Assembly (NCBI RefSeq): GCF_002741105.1
Contig: NZ_NIQU01000009.1
Coordinates: forward strand, 108,698-172,697
Reading direction: 5' to 3'
DNA length: 64,000 bases
From: Pseudomonas sediminis
Lineage (GTDB): Bacteria; Pseudomonadota; Gammaproteobacteria; Pseudomonadales; Pseudomonadaceae
Positions 43,372-51,492 of the stretch are shown one piece after another; the stretch's first letter is position 1; every line of letters starts with the position of its first letter. A model generated the notes under the pieces. That model was not told the origin of the DNA, did not search any database, and saw nothing but the letters and a program-made list of their open reading frames with translations. Position numbers and translations under genes: made by a program.

Positions 43372-44381
43372 GTGCGTCCAAACTGCTGCCGCTGGCAGCC
43401 TGCGTAACGGCAGCGCTGTTGCTGGTGAGCTGCTCCTCCAATCGGGCACCGCAGCCCGCGGTGGTGCCCGGTCAGTCGGCCGGTATCTCTGGCCCGGATG
43501 ATTTCAACCGGCCACACAGGGATGGCGCACCCTGGTGGGACGTCGATGTCTCGAAGATTCAGGACGCCATCCCCATGCCACATTACGGGCCGGTCAAAGC
43601 CAGCCCTTATGTGGTATTCGGCAAGCAGTACTACCCGATTCAGGACGCCCGTCGCTACCAGGCGACAGGGCCTGCTTCCTGGTACGGCACCAAATTCCAT
43701 GGCCAGGCCACTGCCAACGGCGAAACCTACGATCTGTACGGCATGACCGCAGCGCACAAGACATTGCCACTGCCCAGTTACGTGCGCGTGACCAACCTGG
43801 AGAACGGCAAGGTGGTGATCTTGCGGGTCAATGACCGTGGGCCGTTCTACTCCGACCGCATTATCGATCTGTCCTTCGCTGCCGCGAAGAAGCTCGGCTA
43901 TGCCGAGAAGGGCACTGCGCGGGTCAAGGTCGAAGGTATCGACCCGCACGAGTGGTGGGCGCAGCAGGGTCGTCCGGTGCCATTGGTGCTGGCCAACAAT
44001 CAGCCGGCCAAGGCTGCTGTGGCTCAACCCGTCGCGCAGCCCGTGCCGCAGGTCGTCGAGCAGTACGCGCCGCCGCCCGCACAGCACGCCGCTGCGGTGG
44101 TGCCCGTGCAGATCGACGCAAAAAAAAACGATTCACTCGGAGCCTCTGGCCTGTATCTCCAGGTGGGAGCCTTCGCCAATCCGGACGCTGCGGAGCTGCT
44201 CAAGTCCAAGCTGAGCCAGACCAGCAGTGTGCCGGTGTTCATCAGCTCAGTGGTGCGCGACCAGCAGATTCTGCATCGGGTGCGCATGGGGCCGATCAGC
44301 AACCAGGGCGAGGCTGAGCAGCTGCAGAGCAGTGTGCGCCTGGCCAACCTGGGGCAGCCCACGCTAGTGCGTGCCGACTGA
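43368..44381 (+). CDS. rlpA: RlpA septal lipoprotein, lytic transglycosylase
   Basis: 337-residue outer-membrane lipoprotein that in P. aeruginosa cleaves denuded glycan strands at the septum. Lipobox LLLVSC near residue 22, DPBB domain (about 100-200: GPASWYGTKFHGQATANGE, ILRVNDRGPFYSDRIIDLS), Ala/Pro/Gln-rich linker, C-terminal SPOR domain (about 260-335: GLYLQVGAFANPDAAELL). The linker contains an A9 run (44120-44128) encoding DAKKND. A one-base slip there would remove the SPOR domain: the other two frames stop at 44214 and 44317. Confidence 0.95.
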   Translation: MSASKLLPLAACVTAALLLVSCSSNRAPQPAVVPGQSAGISGPDDFNRPHRDGAPWWDVDVSKIQDAIPMPHYGPVKASPYVVFGKQYYPIQDARRYQATGPASWYGTKFHGQATANGETYDLYGMTAAHKTLPLPSYVRVTNLENGKVVILRVNDRGPFYSDRIIDLSFAAAKKLGYAEKGTARVKVEGIDPHEWWAQQGRPVPLVLANNQPAKAAVAQPVAQPVPQVVEQYAPPPAQHAAAVVPVQIDAKKNDSLGASGLYLQVGAFANPDAAELLKSKLSQTSSVPVFISSVVRDQQILHRVRMGPISNQGEAEQLQSSVRLANLGQPTLVRAD

Positions 44382-44490
44382 TGGCAACTTAACCGGTGTT
44401 TGCCGGACTAAATCCGAGGCTCGCCTACTGGCGAGTCGAAAGATGGCCCTACGGGGCCGTACAACCCATGCAACGATTTTCGAGAGACGG

Positions 44491-45666
44491 ATGAACATCA
44501 CCAGCTTCGTGCAACGTGCTTCACTGGTTCTTACCCTTCTGGCCGCGCCACTCGCCATGGCTAACCAGCAGGTGGTGCCTGCGGCGCCGCAACTGGCCGC
44601 CAAATCCTATGTGCTGATGGACGCCGCCAGCGGCAACGTCCTGGTCGAGAACAACGCTGACCAGCGCCTGCCGCCGGCCAGTCTGACCAAGCTGATGACC
44701 GCCTACATCGCCACCCTGGAAATCCGCAACGGCAAGATCGGCGAGCAGGATCTGGTGACCATCAGCGAGCATGCCTGGCGCACCGGTGGCGCCGCGTCCG
44801 GTGGTTCCACCATGTTCCTGCCGCTGAACAGCCAGGCCACGGTCGACGACCTGCTGCACGGCATCATCATCCAGTCCGGCAACGACGCCAGCATCGCCAT
44901 CGCCGAATACATCGCCGGCAGCGAAGACGCCTTCGCCGACATGATGAACACCACCGCCGAGCGCCTGGGCATGAAGAACAGTCACTTCATGAACGCCACC
45001 GGCCTGCCGCACCCGGAGCACTACTCCAGTGCCCATGACATGGCGATCCTGGCGCGCGCGATCATCGACGAAGACGCTGAGCACTATGCGATCTACTCGC
45101 AGAAGGAGTTCCTCTGGAACAACATCAAGCAGCCCAACCGTAACCTGCTGCTGTGGCGCGACCGTACCGTCGATGGCCTGAAAACCGGCCACACCTCGGA
45201 GGCCGGCTACTGCCTGGTGGCCTCGGCCGTACGTGATGGTGCGCGCATGATCACCTCGGTATTCGGTACCGACAGCGAGCAGGCCCGTGCGGCGGAAACC
45301 CAGAAGCTGCTGACCTATGGCTTCCGCTTCTTCGAAAGCCGCACCTTCTACCAGAAAGGCGCAGAGCTGGCTCAGGCCACCGTCTGGAAGGGCGCTACAC
45401 ACCAGGTCAAGGCGGGGCTGGCAGAGAACCTGACCATCACCATGCCCAAGGGCCAGCTGGAAAAACTGCAGGCCAGCATGATCATCAACCCGCAGCTGAT
45501 CGCACCGATCCAGCAGGGCGATGTGATCGGCAAGGTCGAAGTCAAACTGGGTGACGACGTGGTGCGCAGCACCGATCTGGTGGCGCTGGAACCGGTAGAA
45601 GAGGGCGGCCTGCTGCGTCGTTTGTGGGACAGCATTCGACTGTTCTTCTTCGGCCTGTTCAACTGA
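44491..45666 (+). CDS. dacC: D-alanyl-D-alanine carboxypeptidase (PBP5/6 type)
   Basis: 391-residue DD-carboxypeptidase. Signal peptide about 1-23 (LTLLAAPLAMANQ), SxxK with Ser64 in LPPASLTKLMTAYIA, SxN in IQSGNDASIAI, and KTG in LKTGHTSEAGYCLV. The tail LRRLWDSIRLFFFGLFN is an amphipathic membrane anchor, as in PBP5. The start at 44491 is the one that gives the signal peptide; an upstream in-frame start at 44371 overlaps the end of rlpA. A 109-nt gap separates it from rlpA. Confidence 0.96.
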   Translation: MNITSFVQRASLVLTLLAAPLAMANQQVVPAAPQLAAKSYVLMDAASGNVLVENNADQRLPPASLTKLMTAYIATLEIRNGKIGEQDLVTISEHAWRTGGAASGGSTMFLPLNSQATVDDLLHGIIIQSGNDASIAIAEYIAGSEDAFADMMNTTAERLGMKNSHFMNATGLPHPEHYSSAHDMAILARAIIDEDAEHYAIYSQKEFLWNNIKQPNRNLLLWRDRTVDGLKTGHTSEAGYCLVASAVRDGARMITSVFGTDSEQARAAETQKLLTYGFRFFESRTFYQKGAELAQATVWKGATHQVKAGLAENLTITMPKGQLEKLQASMIINPQLIAPIQQGDVIGKVEVKLGDDVVRSTDLVALEPVEEGGLLRRLWDSIRLFFFGLFN

Positions 45667-45672
45667 CAGTCA

Positions 45673-45763
45673 CCGCTGAAAGCGACCTGCGTTGTCGTCA
45701 TGGCATTGAAACTGGCTGAAGCAGTGCCCATTTACGTGTTGTAAGCCATGCCTCTTTTAGCCT
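45673..45763. repeat. Decayed relative (copy C) of the nested-palindrome repeat
   Basis: Starts CCGCTGAAAGCGACCTGCGT and continues with the same order of motifs as copies A and B. The apical part TTTAC-GTGTT-GTAA has a changed loop but keeps the TTAC/GTAA pairing, and an inner stem CTGGCTGAA pairs imperfectly with TTTTAGCC. The outer right arm is missing. Recognised by eye, so the assignment is moderate. Confidence 0.55.
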
Positions 45764-45764
45764 G

Positions 45765-45783
45765 CCGCTCCAACCCGGAGCGG
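45765..45783 (+). terminator. Possible weak terminator after dacC
   Basis: Perfect 7-bp stem CCGCTCC / GGAGCGG with AACCC loop, followed by CCCTTTC rather than a long T tract. It lies between dacC and ybeD. It could be a weak terminator or simply a hairpin. Confidence 0.4.
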
Positions 45784-45817
45784 CCCTTTCTGGACGGGCC
45801 ACAAGCCCGCTGATGCC

Positions 45818-46096
45818 ATGACCGATAGCGATGTCCAACCGCCAAAAATCGAATTTCCCTGTGAGCGTTACCCGATCAAGGTCATTGGTACCGCTGGCGA
45901 GGGTTTCTCCGACCTGGTAATCGAAGTGATCCAGCGCCACGCCCCCGACCTGGATACCTCCACGTTGGTGATGCGTGACAGCCGCAACGGTAATTTCCTT
46001 TCCGTTCAGGTGCTGATCACTGCCACCGGTGTCGAGCAGTTGCAGGCGATTCACGTCGACCTGCGTGCAACCGGCCGCGTGCATATGGTGCTGTGA
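45818..46096 (+). CDS. ybeD: YbeD/DUF493 family protein
   Basis: 92 residues of the UPF0250 (YbeD) family: an ACT-like fold with the N-terminal KIEFPCERYPIKVIGTAGEG and the Ser/Asp/Arg-rich strand VMRDSRNGNFLSVQVLITATG. Function unknown; in enterobacteria and pseudomonads it sits between dacA/dacC and lipB, as here, and has been suggested to be linked to lipoate metabolism. Its stop is 5 nt before the lipB ATG. Confidence 0.93.
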   Translation: MTDSDVQPPKIEFPCERYPIKVIGTAGEGFSDLVIEVIQRHAPDLDTSTLVMRDSRNGNFLSVQVLITATGVEQLQAIHVDLRATGRVHMVL

Positions 46097-46101
46097 TACC
46101 C

Positions 46102-46743
46102 ATGCCCGAGCTTGTCGTCCGTCACCTCGGGCTGGTCGACTACCAGCCCACGCTGGAGGCCATGCGCCAACTGACCCGTGAGCGCGATGCGCAGACCCCG
46201 GACGAAATCTGGTTGCTGCAACATCCCAAGGTGTTCACTCAGGGGCAGGCCGGCAAGGCCGAGCATGTGCTCGCTGCGGGCGATATCCCGGTGATCCAGG
46301 TCGAGCGTGGCGGGCAGGTGACCTATCACGGTCCCGGGCAGCTGGTGGCCTATCTGATGCTCGATCTGCGTCGCCTCGATCTCGGCGTGCGTGAGCTGGT
46401 CACCGCCATGGAGCAGAGCCTGGTCGAGCTATTGGCCGGCTATGGCATCAAGGCGGCGCCCAAGGCGGATGCGCCCGGTGTATATGTGGCAGGTGACAAG
46501 ATCGCTTCCCTGGGACTGCGCGTCAGCCGTGGCTGCTCGTTCCATGGCCTGGCGCTGAACGTCGATATGGACATGACGCCTTTCCTGCGTATCAACCCCT
46601 GTGGCTATGCCGGGTTGAAGATGGTTCAACTTAGGGATCTGGTCGATGCACCGCCGTCAATCGACGAGGTGGCGCAGCGGCTGGAGCAGGCGCTACGCGG
46701 CAGATTGGGCTACAGCACAGCAGAGGGCGGTTCCAGGGCGTAG
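46102..46743 (+). CDS. lipB: Octanoyl-[acyl-carrier-protein] transferase
   Basis: 213-residue enzyme that moves octanoyl from ACP to lipoyl domains, the first step of lipoate synthesis. Active features: ERGGQVTYHGPGQLVAYLM, VAGDKIASLGLRV with catalytic Lys, and Cys in RINPCGYAGLKMV. The ATG at 46102 is favoured; a GTG at 46093, overlapping the ybeD stop, is an alternative start. Its stop TAG (46741-46743) is part of a GTAGGGCG element. It is followed by a terminator shared with convergent lipA. Confidence 0.94.
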   Translation: MPELVVRHLGLVDYQPTLEAMRQLTRERDAQTPDEIWLLQHPKVFTQGQAGKAEHVLAAGDIPVIQVERGGQVTYHGPGQLVAYLMLDLRRLDLGVRELVTAMEQSLVELLAGYGIKAAPKADAPGVYVAGDKIASLGLRVSRGCSFHGLALNVDMDMTPFLRINPCGYAGLKMVQLRDLVDAPPSIDEVAQRLEQALRGRLGYSTAEGGSRA

Positions 46744-46775
46744 GGCGGACTCAGGAGCGAAGCGAACAGTCCGCC
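46740..46775. repeat. GTAGGGCGGAC-type REP-like palindrome overlapping the lipB stop
   Basis: Element beginning GTAGGGCGGACT. GGCGGACT (46744-46751) pairs with AGTCCGCC (46768-46775), and GAGCGAAGCG lies in the loop. The first bases provide the lipB TAG stop. It belongs to the same loose class as the elements near lnt (55531-55620) and holA (about 49688-49737). Confidence 0.6.
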
Positions 46776-46826
46776 AGGGTCATGTTAAGGCAGGCAGCGC
46801 GCGGGCCCTTAAACAGCAGAAACGTA

Positions 46827-46850
46827 AAAGGGGCGCCATGGCGCCCCTTT
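46827..46850. terminator. Bidirectional terminator between lipB and lipA
   Basis: Perfect 11-bp stem AAAGGGGCGCC / GGCGCCCCTTT with a 2-nt spacer. The A run on the left and T run on the right let it work for lipB (plus) and lipA (minus). Confidence 0.85.
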
Positions 46851-46870
46851 CGTTTATCCAGTGATAGCCG

Positions 46871-47923
46871 TCAGTTCAGATTCAGCGCCGGAATGAGGCT
46901 GGCGTTGACCTCCTGGCCAGGCACCGGAACCGGGGCAGCGAGGCCCAGGTTGTTCTTCTCGAACACGCGGTCGGCGCGATAGCTGGAACGTACCAGCGGG
47001 CCGGCGGCGACTTCCATGAAGCCTTTCTCGAGGCCGATGTCACGGAAGCGATTGAACTCTTCAGGGCTGACCCAGCGTTGCACCTTGAGGTGGTTGCGCG
47101 TGGGTTGCAGGTACTGGCCGAGGGTGAGGATGTCCACGCCTATGGCGCGCAGGTCATCCATGGTTTCCAGGATTTCTTCGTCGGTTTCACCCAGGCCAAG
47201 CATCAGGCTGGTCTTGGTCAGTACGTCCGGGCGGTGTTTCTTGGCGTGCTCGAGCACCTTGAGGGTCTTCTCGTAGCCAGCGCGCGGGTCGCGAACTACA
47301 TAGGTGAGGCGCTTGACCGTCTCGACGTTCTGCGCGAAGACTTCCAGGCCGGAGTCGACCACGCGCTCGATGGCCTGGTGATCGCCATCGAAGTCCGGAG
47401 TAAGGGCCTCGACTACCACCTGCGGGGTGTTTTCCTTGATCGCTCGCACGCAGGCTGCATAGTGGCCGGCGCCGCCGTCTTCGAGGTCGTCACGATCCAC
47501 CGAGGTCAGCACGATATAACGCAGGGCCATCAGCTCCACCGACTTGGCGGTGTTCTGTGGCTCTTCCAGATCCAGCCAGCCATTGGGGTTGCCGGTGTCC
47601 ACAGCACAGAAGCGGCAGGCACGGGTACACACCGAGCCCATCAGCATGATCGTGGCCGTGCCGTTTGACCAGCACTCGCCCATGTTCGGGCAGTGCGATT
47701 CCTGGCAAACGGTGCTCAGGCGGTGTTCGCCGACGTTGCGCTTGACGGCCTCGAAGCGGCTGCCGCCAGGGGCCTTGACCCGCAGCCACTTGGGTTTGGG
47801 TTCGAAAACCTGGGGCTCGGCCGAGGCGCGGCGCTTCTGGCCATCCTTGATCGCGGTGATGCCTTGGGCGGTGCGAAACTTTTCGCCGCTGGCGACGGAT
47901 TTGGGCGAGGAGGTGTCGGACAT
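46871..47923 (-). CDS. lipA: Lipoyl synthase
   Basis: 350-residue radical-SAM enzyme that inserts two sulphurs into octanoyl groups. Auxiliary-cluster cysteines in VCQESHCPNMGECWS, the radical-SAM CxxxCxxC in GSVCTRACRFCAVDTG, and the C-terminal RSSYRADRVF with the Ser ligand. The Met at 47923 (MSDTSSPKSVASGEKF) is the start. A longer frame to 48088 adds a Cys/Pro/Arg-rich stretch unlike LipA. It is on the opposite strand to lipB, facing it. Confidence 0.96.
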   Translation of the reverse strand: MSDTSSPKSVASGEKFRTAQGITAIKDGQKRRASAEPQVFEPKPKWLRVKAPGGSRFEAVKRNVGEHRLSTVCQESHCPNMGECWSNGTATIMLMGSVCTRACRFCAVDTGNPNGWLDLEEPQNTAKSVELMALRYIVLTSVDRDDLEDGGAGHYAACVRAIKENTPQVVVEALTPDFDGDHQAIERVVDSGLEVFAQNVETVKRLTYVVRDPRAGYEKTLKVLEHAKKHRPDVLTKTSLMLGLGETDEEILETMDDLRAIGVDILTLGQYLQPTRNHLKVQRWVSPEEFNRFRDIGLEKGFMEVAAGPLVRSSYRADRVFEKNNLGLAAPVPVPGQEVNASLIPALNLN

Positions 47924-48112
47924 CGGAAATCTGGGCTCCGGTAGAGGCTCCGTGGGCAGGTGGCTTTTGGCCGCCGGCCAGTCTACCACAGAAGGTGTAT
48001 GCAGACGTTGAGGCCGCCTGTCGACAAAGCACCGGCAAGGTGCCGCCTGGGCGTCGCTGCGACAGCTCGGCAAGGGCTCGCATGGCAAGCCCTTGCGGGG
48101 GCAGGCCTGGAT

Positions 48113-49369
48113 TCAGTGTGTGCGCAACTGTTCCAGCAGCTGGGTATTGGGGTAGCCATCGGCTGGCCAGTTCAACTGCAGTTGCAGGGCGCGAATGGCC
48201 TTGCGCGTATTGGCGCCGATGATGCCGTCGGCCGGGCCTGGGTCGAATCCTGCCTTGGTCAGCAGCTCCTGCAGTTCGACGCGTTCGCTACGACCCAGCT
48301 GGCGCTCGCCGCGCGGCCACTGTCCTTTGACTTCGCTTGGACGCAGCAGGTTGTCGGCGAGCAGGCCGATGGCCAGCGCATAGGAGGTGGAATTGTTGTA
48401 CTTGAGGATGCTGCGGAAGTTATCCAGTAACAGGAAAGCCGGGCCTTTGTGGCCGGCAGGCAGTTGCAGGCTGGCGCGGGCGCTGGCGGCCGCACCTGTC
48501 GGTGCCAGCGGGCGGACGCCAAGCTCCGCCCATTCGGCCAGCGTGCGGCGCTGATCGGGATCGGCCAGGGCGTAGTCGAAGCCGTTCGGTAGATTCACCT
48601 CGAAGCCCCAAGGTTGACCACGCTGCCAGCCAGAGGCTTGTAGATAATGTGCGGCGGATGCCAGCGCGTCGGTCGAGGAACCCCACAGGTCGCGCTTGCC
48701 GTCGCCGTCGAAGTCGACGGCATGCTGGTTGTAGGTCGTCGGCATGAACTGGGTCTGCCCCATGGCGCCGGCCCAGGAGCCGATCATGCGCTCGCTGGAC
48801 ACATCGCCGTTCTGCAGGATTTGCAGGGCGGCCAGCAATTGAGCACGCCAGAAGCCCTGGCGGCGACCGTCATAGGCCAGGGTGGCGAGGGAGCGAATGA
48901 CGCTATTGCTGCCGATGTTGTTGCCGAAGTTGCTCTCCAGGCCCCAGATGGCTACCAGGATCGGGGCTTCGACGCCGTACTGCTGCTCGATGCGTTGCAG
49001 CACCAGGCTGTGCTGCGCTAGCAGTACCCGGCCGCGGCCGATACGGCTGGAGGAGACGGCACCGTCCAGATATTCCCACACCGGGCGAGTGAACTCGGGC
49101 TGACTGCTGTCTGCCTTGAGTACCGCAGGGTCGGGGGTGACGCCGGCGAATACGCGATCGAACAGCGCTGCGTCGATGCCGGCGGCAATCGCTTCGCTAC
49201 GCATCGTCTGGCGCCAGTCGGCAAAACTGGGCAAGGGCGTTTCGGCTGCAGTCTGGACCGCTGCCGGGGCAGTGGCGGTAGGCAGATTTTCCGCAGGGGC
49301 CTGGGCGCAGGCCGCCAGCAGCAGGAGAGGAAGCAGAGCCAGGGCGCGACGTGGAAGCTGGTGTGGCAT
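48113..49369 (-). CDS. Lytic murein transglycosylase, MltB family with peptidoglycan-binding domain
   Basis: 418-residue lipoprotein: signal peptide with lipobox (LLLLAAC near residue 20). A transglycosylase fold of the MltB type follows (catalytic Glu in IWGLESNFGNNIGSNS, then GAMGQTQFMPTTYNQHAVDFDG). The C-terminal peptidoglycan-binding domain spans about 355-412 (LTKAGFDPGPADGIIGANTR). It differs from the mltB product at 42361, which lacks this domain. Similar to the P. aeruginosa protein next to lipA (SltB3-like). Single gene. Confidence 0.9.
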   Translation of the reverse strand: MPHQLPRRALALLPLLLLAACAQAPAENLPTATAPAAVQTAAETPLPSFADWRQTMRSEAIAAGIDAALFDRVFAGVTPDPAVLKADSSQPEFTRPVWEYLDGAVSSSRIGRGRVLLAQHSLVLQRIEQQYGVEAPILVAIWGLESNFGNNIGSNSVIRSLATLAYDGRRQGFWRAQLLAALQILQNGDVSSERMIGSWAGAMGQTQFMPTTYNQHAVDFDGDGKRDLWGSSTDALASAAHYLQASGWQRGQPWGFEVNLPNGFDYALADPDQRRTLAEWAELGVRPLAPTGAAASARASLQLPAGHKGPAFLLLDNFRSILKYNNSTSYALAIGLLADNLLRPSEVKGQWPRGERQLGRSERVELQELLTKAGFDPGPADGIIGANTRKAIRALQLQLNWPADGYPNTQLLEQLRTH

Positions 49370-49402
49370 GTCTATCTCAGGGCGTTTAAGCAGGCGGTTA
49401 CC

Positions 49403-49597
49403 TTAGCATGCTCGACGGGGATTCTGGGCTATCAGCGAAGCGAAGAGGCCCATAAAGCAAGAAGCCTCCCAATTGTGGGAGGCTTCGCGGCGGTAGCTGC
49501 CTTTACCTTTCTGTGGTCGTTCCTGGCGGGAGCGAAACAGTGGCTGGGCGACGATGGATTTGGCCTTGTTCGGCCGTTTGCCGGCTTTTTTGCTCAT
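49403..49597 (-). CDS. arfA: Alternative ribosome-rescue factor A
   Basis: 64-residue basic protein matching ArfA, which recruits release factor 2 to free stalled ribosomes when trans-translation fails. Core motif PLFRSRQERPQKGKGSYRRE and WEAS are as in known ArfA. Ribosome site GAGGAA before the ATG. A 10-bp perfect hairpin (49461-49486) lies inside the coding region. In other species such a hairpin makes a stop-less mRNA, so the functional protein would be truncated near WEAS (about residue 45). The last ~15 residues are then rarely made. Confidence 0.9.
   Translation of the reverse strand: MSKKAGKRPNKAKSIVAQPLFRSRQERPQKGKGSYRREASHNWEASCFMGLFASLIAQNPRRAC
49461..49486 (-). terminator. Hairpin within arfA coding region
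   Basis: Read on the minus strand: GAAGCCTCCC, a 6-nt loop, then GGGAGGCTTC, followed by TTGCTTT. Ten perfect GC-rich pairs plus a T-rich tail look like an intrinsic terminator or an RNase III site. It encodes the segment EASHNWEAS and would cut the message before the stop codon. Confidence 0.85.
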
Positions 49598-49687
49598 GGC
49601 GTTTCCTCATGCAGACTGGCCTGCGCCAATGCAGGCGGCGGAGACTATGCGCCGCTGTACAGAAAATGTCCAGATTTGGGGAGCCTG

Positions 49688-49737
49688 CAGGGCGGATGCA
49701 GCCCGCCATTGCTGGGCGGCGGGCGACGCCTGCACTA
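49688..49737. repeat. REP-like GC palindrome next to the holA stop
   Basis: Contains GGCGGATGCAGCCCGCC and GGGCGGCGGGC, inverted with each other in part. On the minus strand the holA stop TAG sits in CCGTAGTGCAGG at its right edge. Loosely related to the other GTAG...CGG elements of the window. Confidence 0.45.
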
Positions 49738-50769
49738 CGGAGCCAGACGCAGCCGTTGTCCGGATAGTTGCAGGGTTAGCATGGCCAGCTCGCTCCAAGG
49801 ATCACCGGGCGCCTGGCCCTTGATCTGTGCGTCGATCAACTGCGCCTGCTGCAGTAACTGGCCCCAGCGTTTGCTGCTGTGACGCTGCAAGGCTTTGGAA
49901 ACCAGGGGGCGACGTTTATCCCAGACTGGCGGGCGGGCGCTGGAGAAGGCTTTGTCCAAGGGAATACCCTGGCTCTGCTGATGGGCGATACCGGCCAGCA
50001 GACGAATCTCGCGTGCCAGCGCCCAGAGAATCACCGGGGTTTCCACACCTTCACCACGTAGCCCTTCGAGGACGCGCAGGGCGTGTGCGGCATCGCCACC
50101 GAGGGCGCAGTCGATCAGGCCGAAGACGTCAAAACGCGCACTGTCGGCCACGGCGGCCTGGACGGTTTCGGCATCGACCTGATTGCCGTCGGCGAGCAGC
50201 TTGAGTTTTTCCACTTCCTGAGCGGCGGCCAGCAGGTTGCCTTCCACCCGCGCGGCGATCATGTCCACCGCATCGGCGCTGGCACTCAGACCGGCCTGCG
50301 CGAGGCGTTGGCGAATCCACTGCGGCAGCTGATTGGCATCCACCGGCCAGATCTGGATGAATTGGCTCGCCTGACCGTCGATCAGCGCTTTGGCCCATTT
50401 GGATTTTTGCGTGCTGCCATCGAGCTTGGGCAGGCTCAGCAGCAGGACGGTGTCCTCGGGCGGGCGGGCGAGGTACTCGAGCAGGGCGGCGGTGCCCTTG
50501 TCGCCTGGTTTGCCGGACGGTAGGCGCAGTTCCAGCAGGCGCTTTTCGGCGAACAGCGAGAGGCTGGCACCCGCCTGCAGCAGGTTGCCCCAGTCGAAGT
50601 TGGCTTCGGCATTGAACACTTGGCGTTCGCCGAACCCCTGCTGGCGACAGGCATTACGGATGGCGTCAGCGGTTTCCTGGCACAGCAGTGGCTCGTCGCC
50701 GCTGATTGCATAGACAGGTGCGAGCGCACCTTGCAGGTGTTTGCCGAGTTGCGCGGGGGCAAGCTTCAT
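49735..50769 (-). CDS. holA: DNA polymerase III delta subunit
   Basis: 344-residue clamp-loader subunit that opens the beta clamp. N-terminus MKLAPAQLGKHLQGALAPVY, the delta family pattern SGDEPLLCQETADAI, LLELRLPSGKPGDKGT and the C-terminal helical domain (ALAREIRLLAGIAH). Length is normal (about 345). Immediately downstream of lptE (57 nt) in the leuS-lptE-holA unit. Confidence 0.95.
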   Translation of the reverse strand: MKLAPAQLGKHLQGALAPVYAISGDEPLLCQETADAIRNACRQQGFGERQVFNAEANFDWGNLLQAGASLSLFAEKRLLELRLPSGKPGDKGTAALLEYLARPPEDTVLLLSLPKLDGSTQKSKWAKALIDGQASQFIQIWPVDANQLPQWIRQRLAQAGLSASADAVDMIAARVEGNLLAAAQEVEKLKLLADGNQVDAETVQAAVADSARFDVFGLIDCALGGDAAHALRVLEGLRGEGVETPVILWALAREIRLLAGIAHQQSQGIPLDKAFSSARPPVWDKRRPLVSKALQRHSSKRWGQLLQQAQLIDAQIKGQAPGDPWSELAMLTLQLSGQRLRLAP

Positions 50770-50826
50770 CGAGTCGATGTCATCAGGCAGGCGGGGCGTC
50801 GGGCCGCAGGTGCGGCCCTTGAGCCT

Positions 50827-51438
50827 TTAGCGGGACGGCAGTTCGATTGGCGACTGCTGCGGGGCGACCTGGCTCGCGCGCGCCCGGCGCTCAGCTTCCA
50901 GTGCTTCGGCTTCGGCCTTGGCACGGGCTTCGGCGGTCTGCTGCAGTTGATCCAGTCGCTCTGGGCTGATCTGTTGCAGGCTGAACATCAGTTGCTGGAT
51001 CATTTCACGGCGCAGCTCGCTGCGCAGCTGAGCAGCTTCCTGGTCGGAGCCAGCGAGGTTGTTGTCGTCCTGCTGGTAGTAGTTCTGTACTTCCACCTTG
51101 TTGCCGGTCAGCAGCAGGTTCTGTGCGCCGCGGATCTCGTATTCCAGGCCCATGGTCAGCTCGTACTCGGCGGTACGCGCACCGCTGCTGTAGCTGGCAC
51201 TGCGACGATTCTCGGTCTCGCGGGCGATCACCAGCTTGTAGGGCGCACCGGAGTAGACGCGAACATCGTTGTTCTCCAGGACTTCGCGCACTTGCTGCAC
51301 GGTGTCGCCGTAGGCGTCACGCGCGCTGACGTCGAGTTCCTTCAGGGCGAACTGCACGTCGCCGGTGCCACGCAGCTGGAAGCCGCACGCGCTGAGCAGG
51401 CCAGCCAGGCCGATGATCAGCAGATTCCGTTTCATCAT
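50827..51438 (-). CDS. lptE: LPS-assembly lipoprotein LptE
   Basis: 203-residue outer-membrane lipoprotein that plugs LptD and helps insert LPS. Signal with lipobox (LAGLLSAC), then GFQLRGTGDVQFALKELDVS. The C-terminal helical part is rich in Glu/Ala/Gln (RREMIQQLMFSLQQI). The start at 51438 is chosen because AAGGGG lies 8 nt upstream; another in-frame Met is at 51435. Between leuS and holA, as in other Pseudomonas. Confidence 0.94.
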   Translation of the reverse strand: MMKRNLLIIGLAGLLSACGFQLRGTGDVQFALKELDVSARDAYGDTVQQVREVLENNDVRVYSGAPYKLVIARETENRRSASYSSGARTAEYELTMGLEYEIRGAQNLLLTGNKVEVQNYYQQDDNNLAGSDQEAAQLRSELRREMIQQLMFSLQQISPERLDQLQQTAEARAKAEAEALEAERRARASQVAPQQSPIELPSR

Positions 51439-51492
51439 TCTCATATCCCCTTGGCGGATCACGGCGCCACACATGTGTGGCGCCGAGCTTAA

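Noticed and set aside
47924..48088. N-terminal extension of lipA
   Set aside because: The 55 extra residues are Cys/Pro/Arg-rich and unlike LipA; the Met at 47923 gives the normal length.
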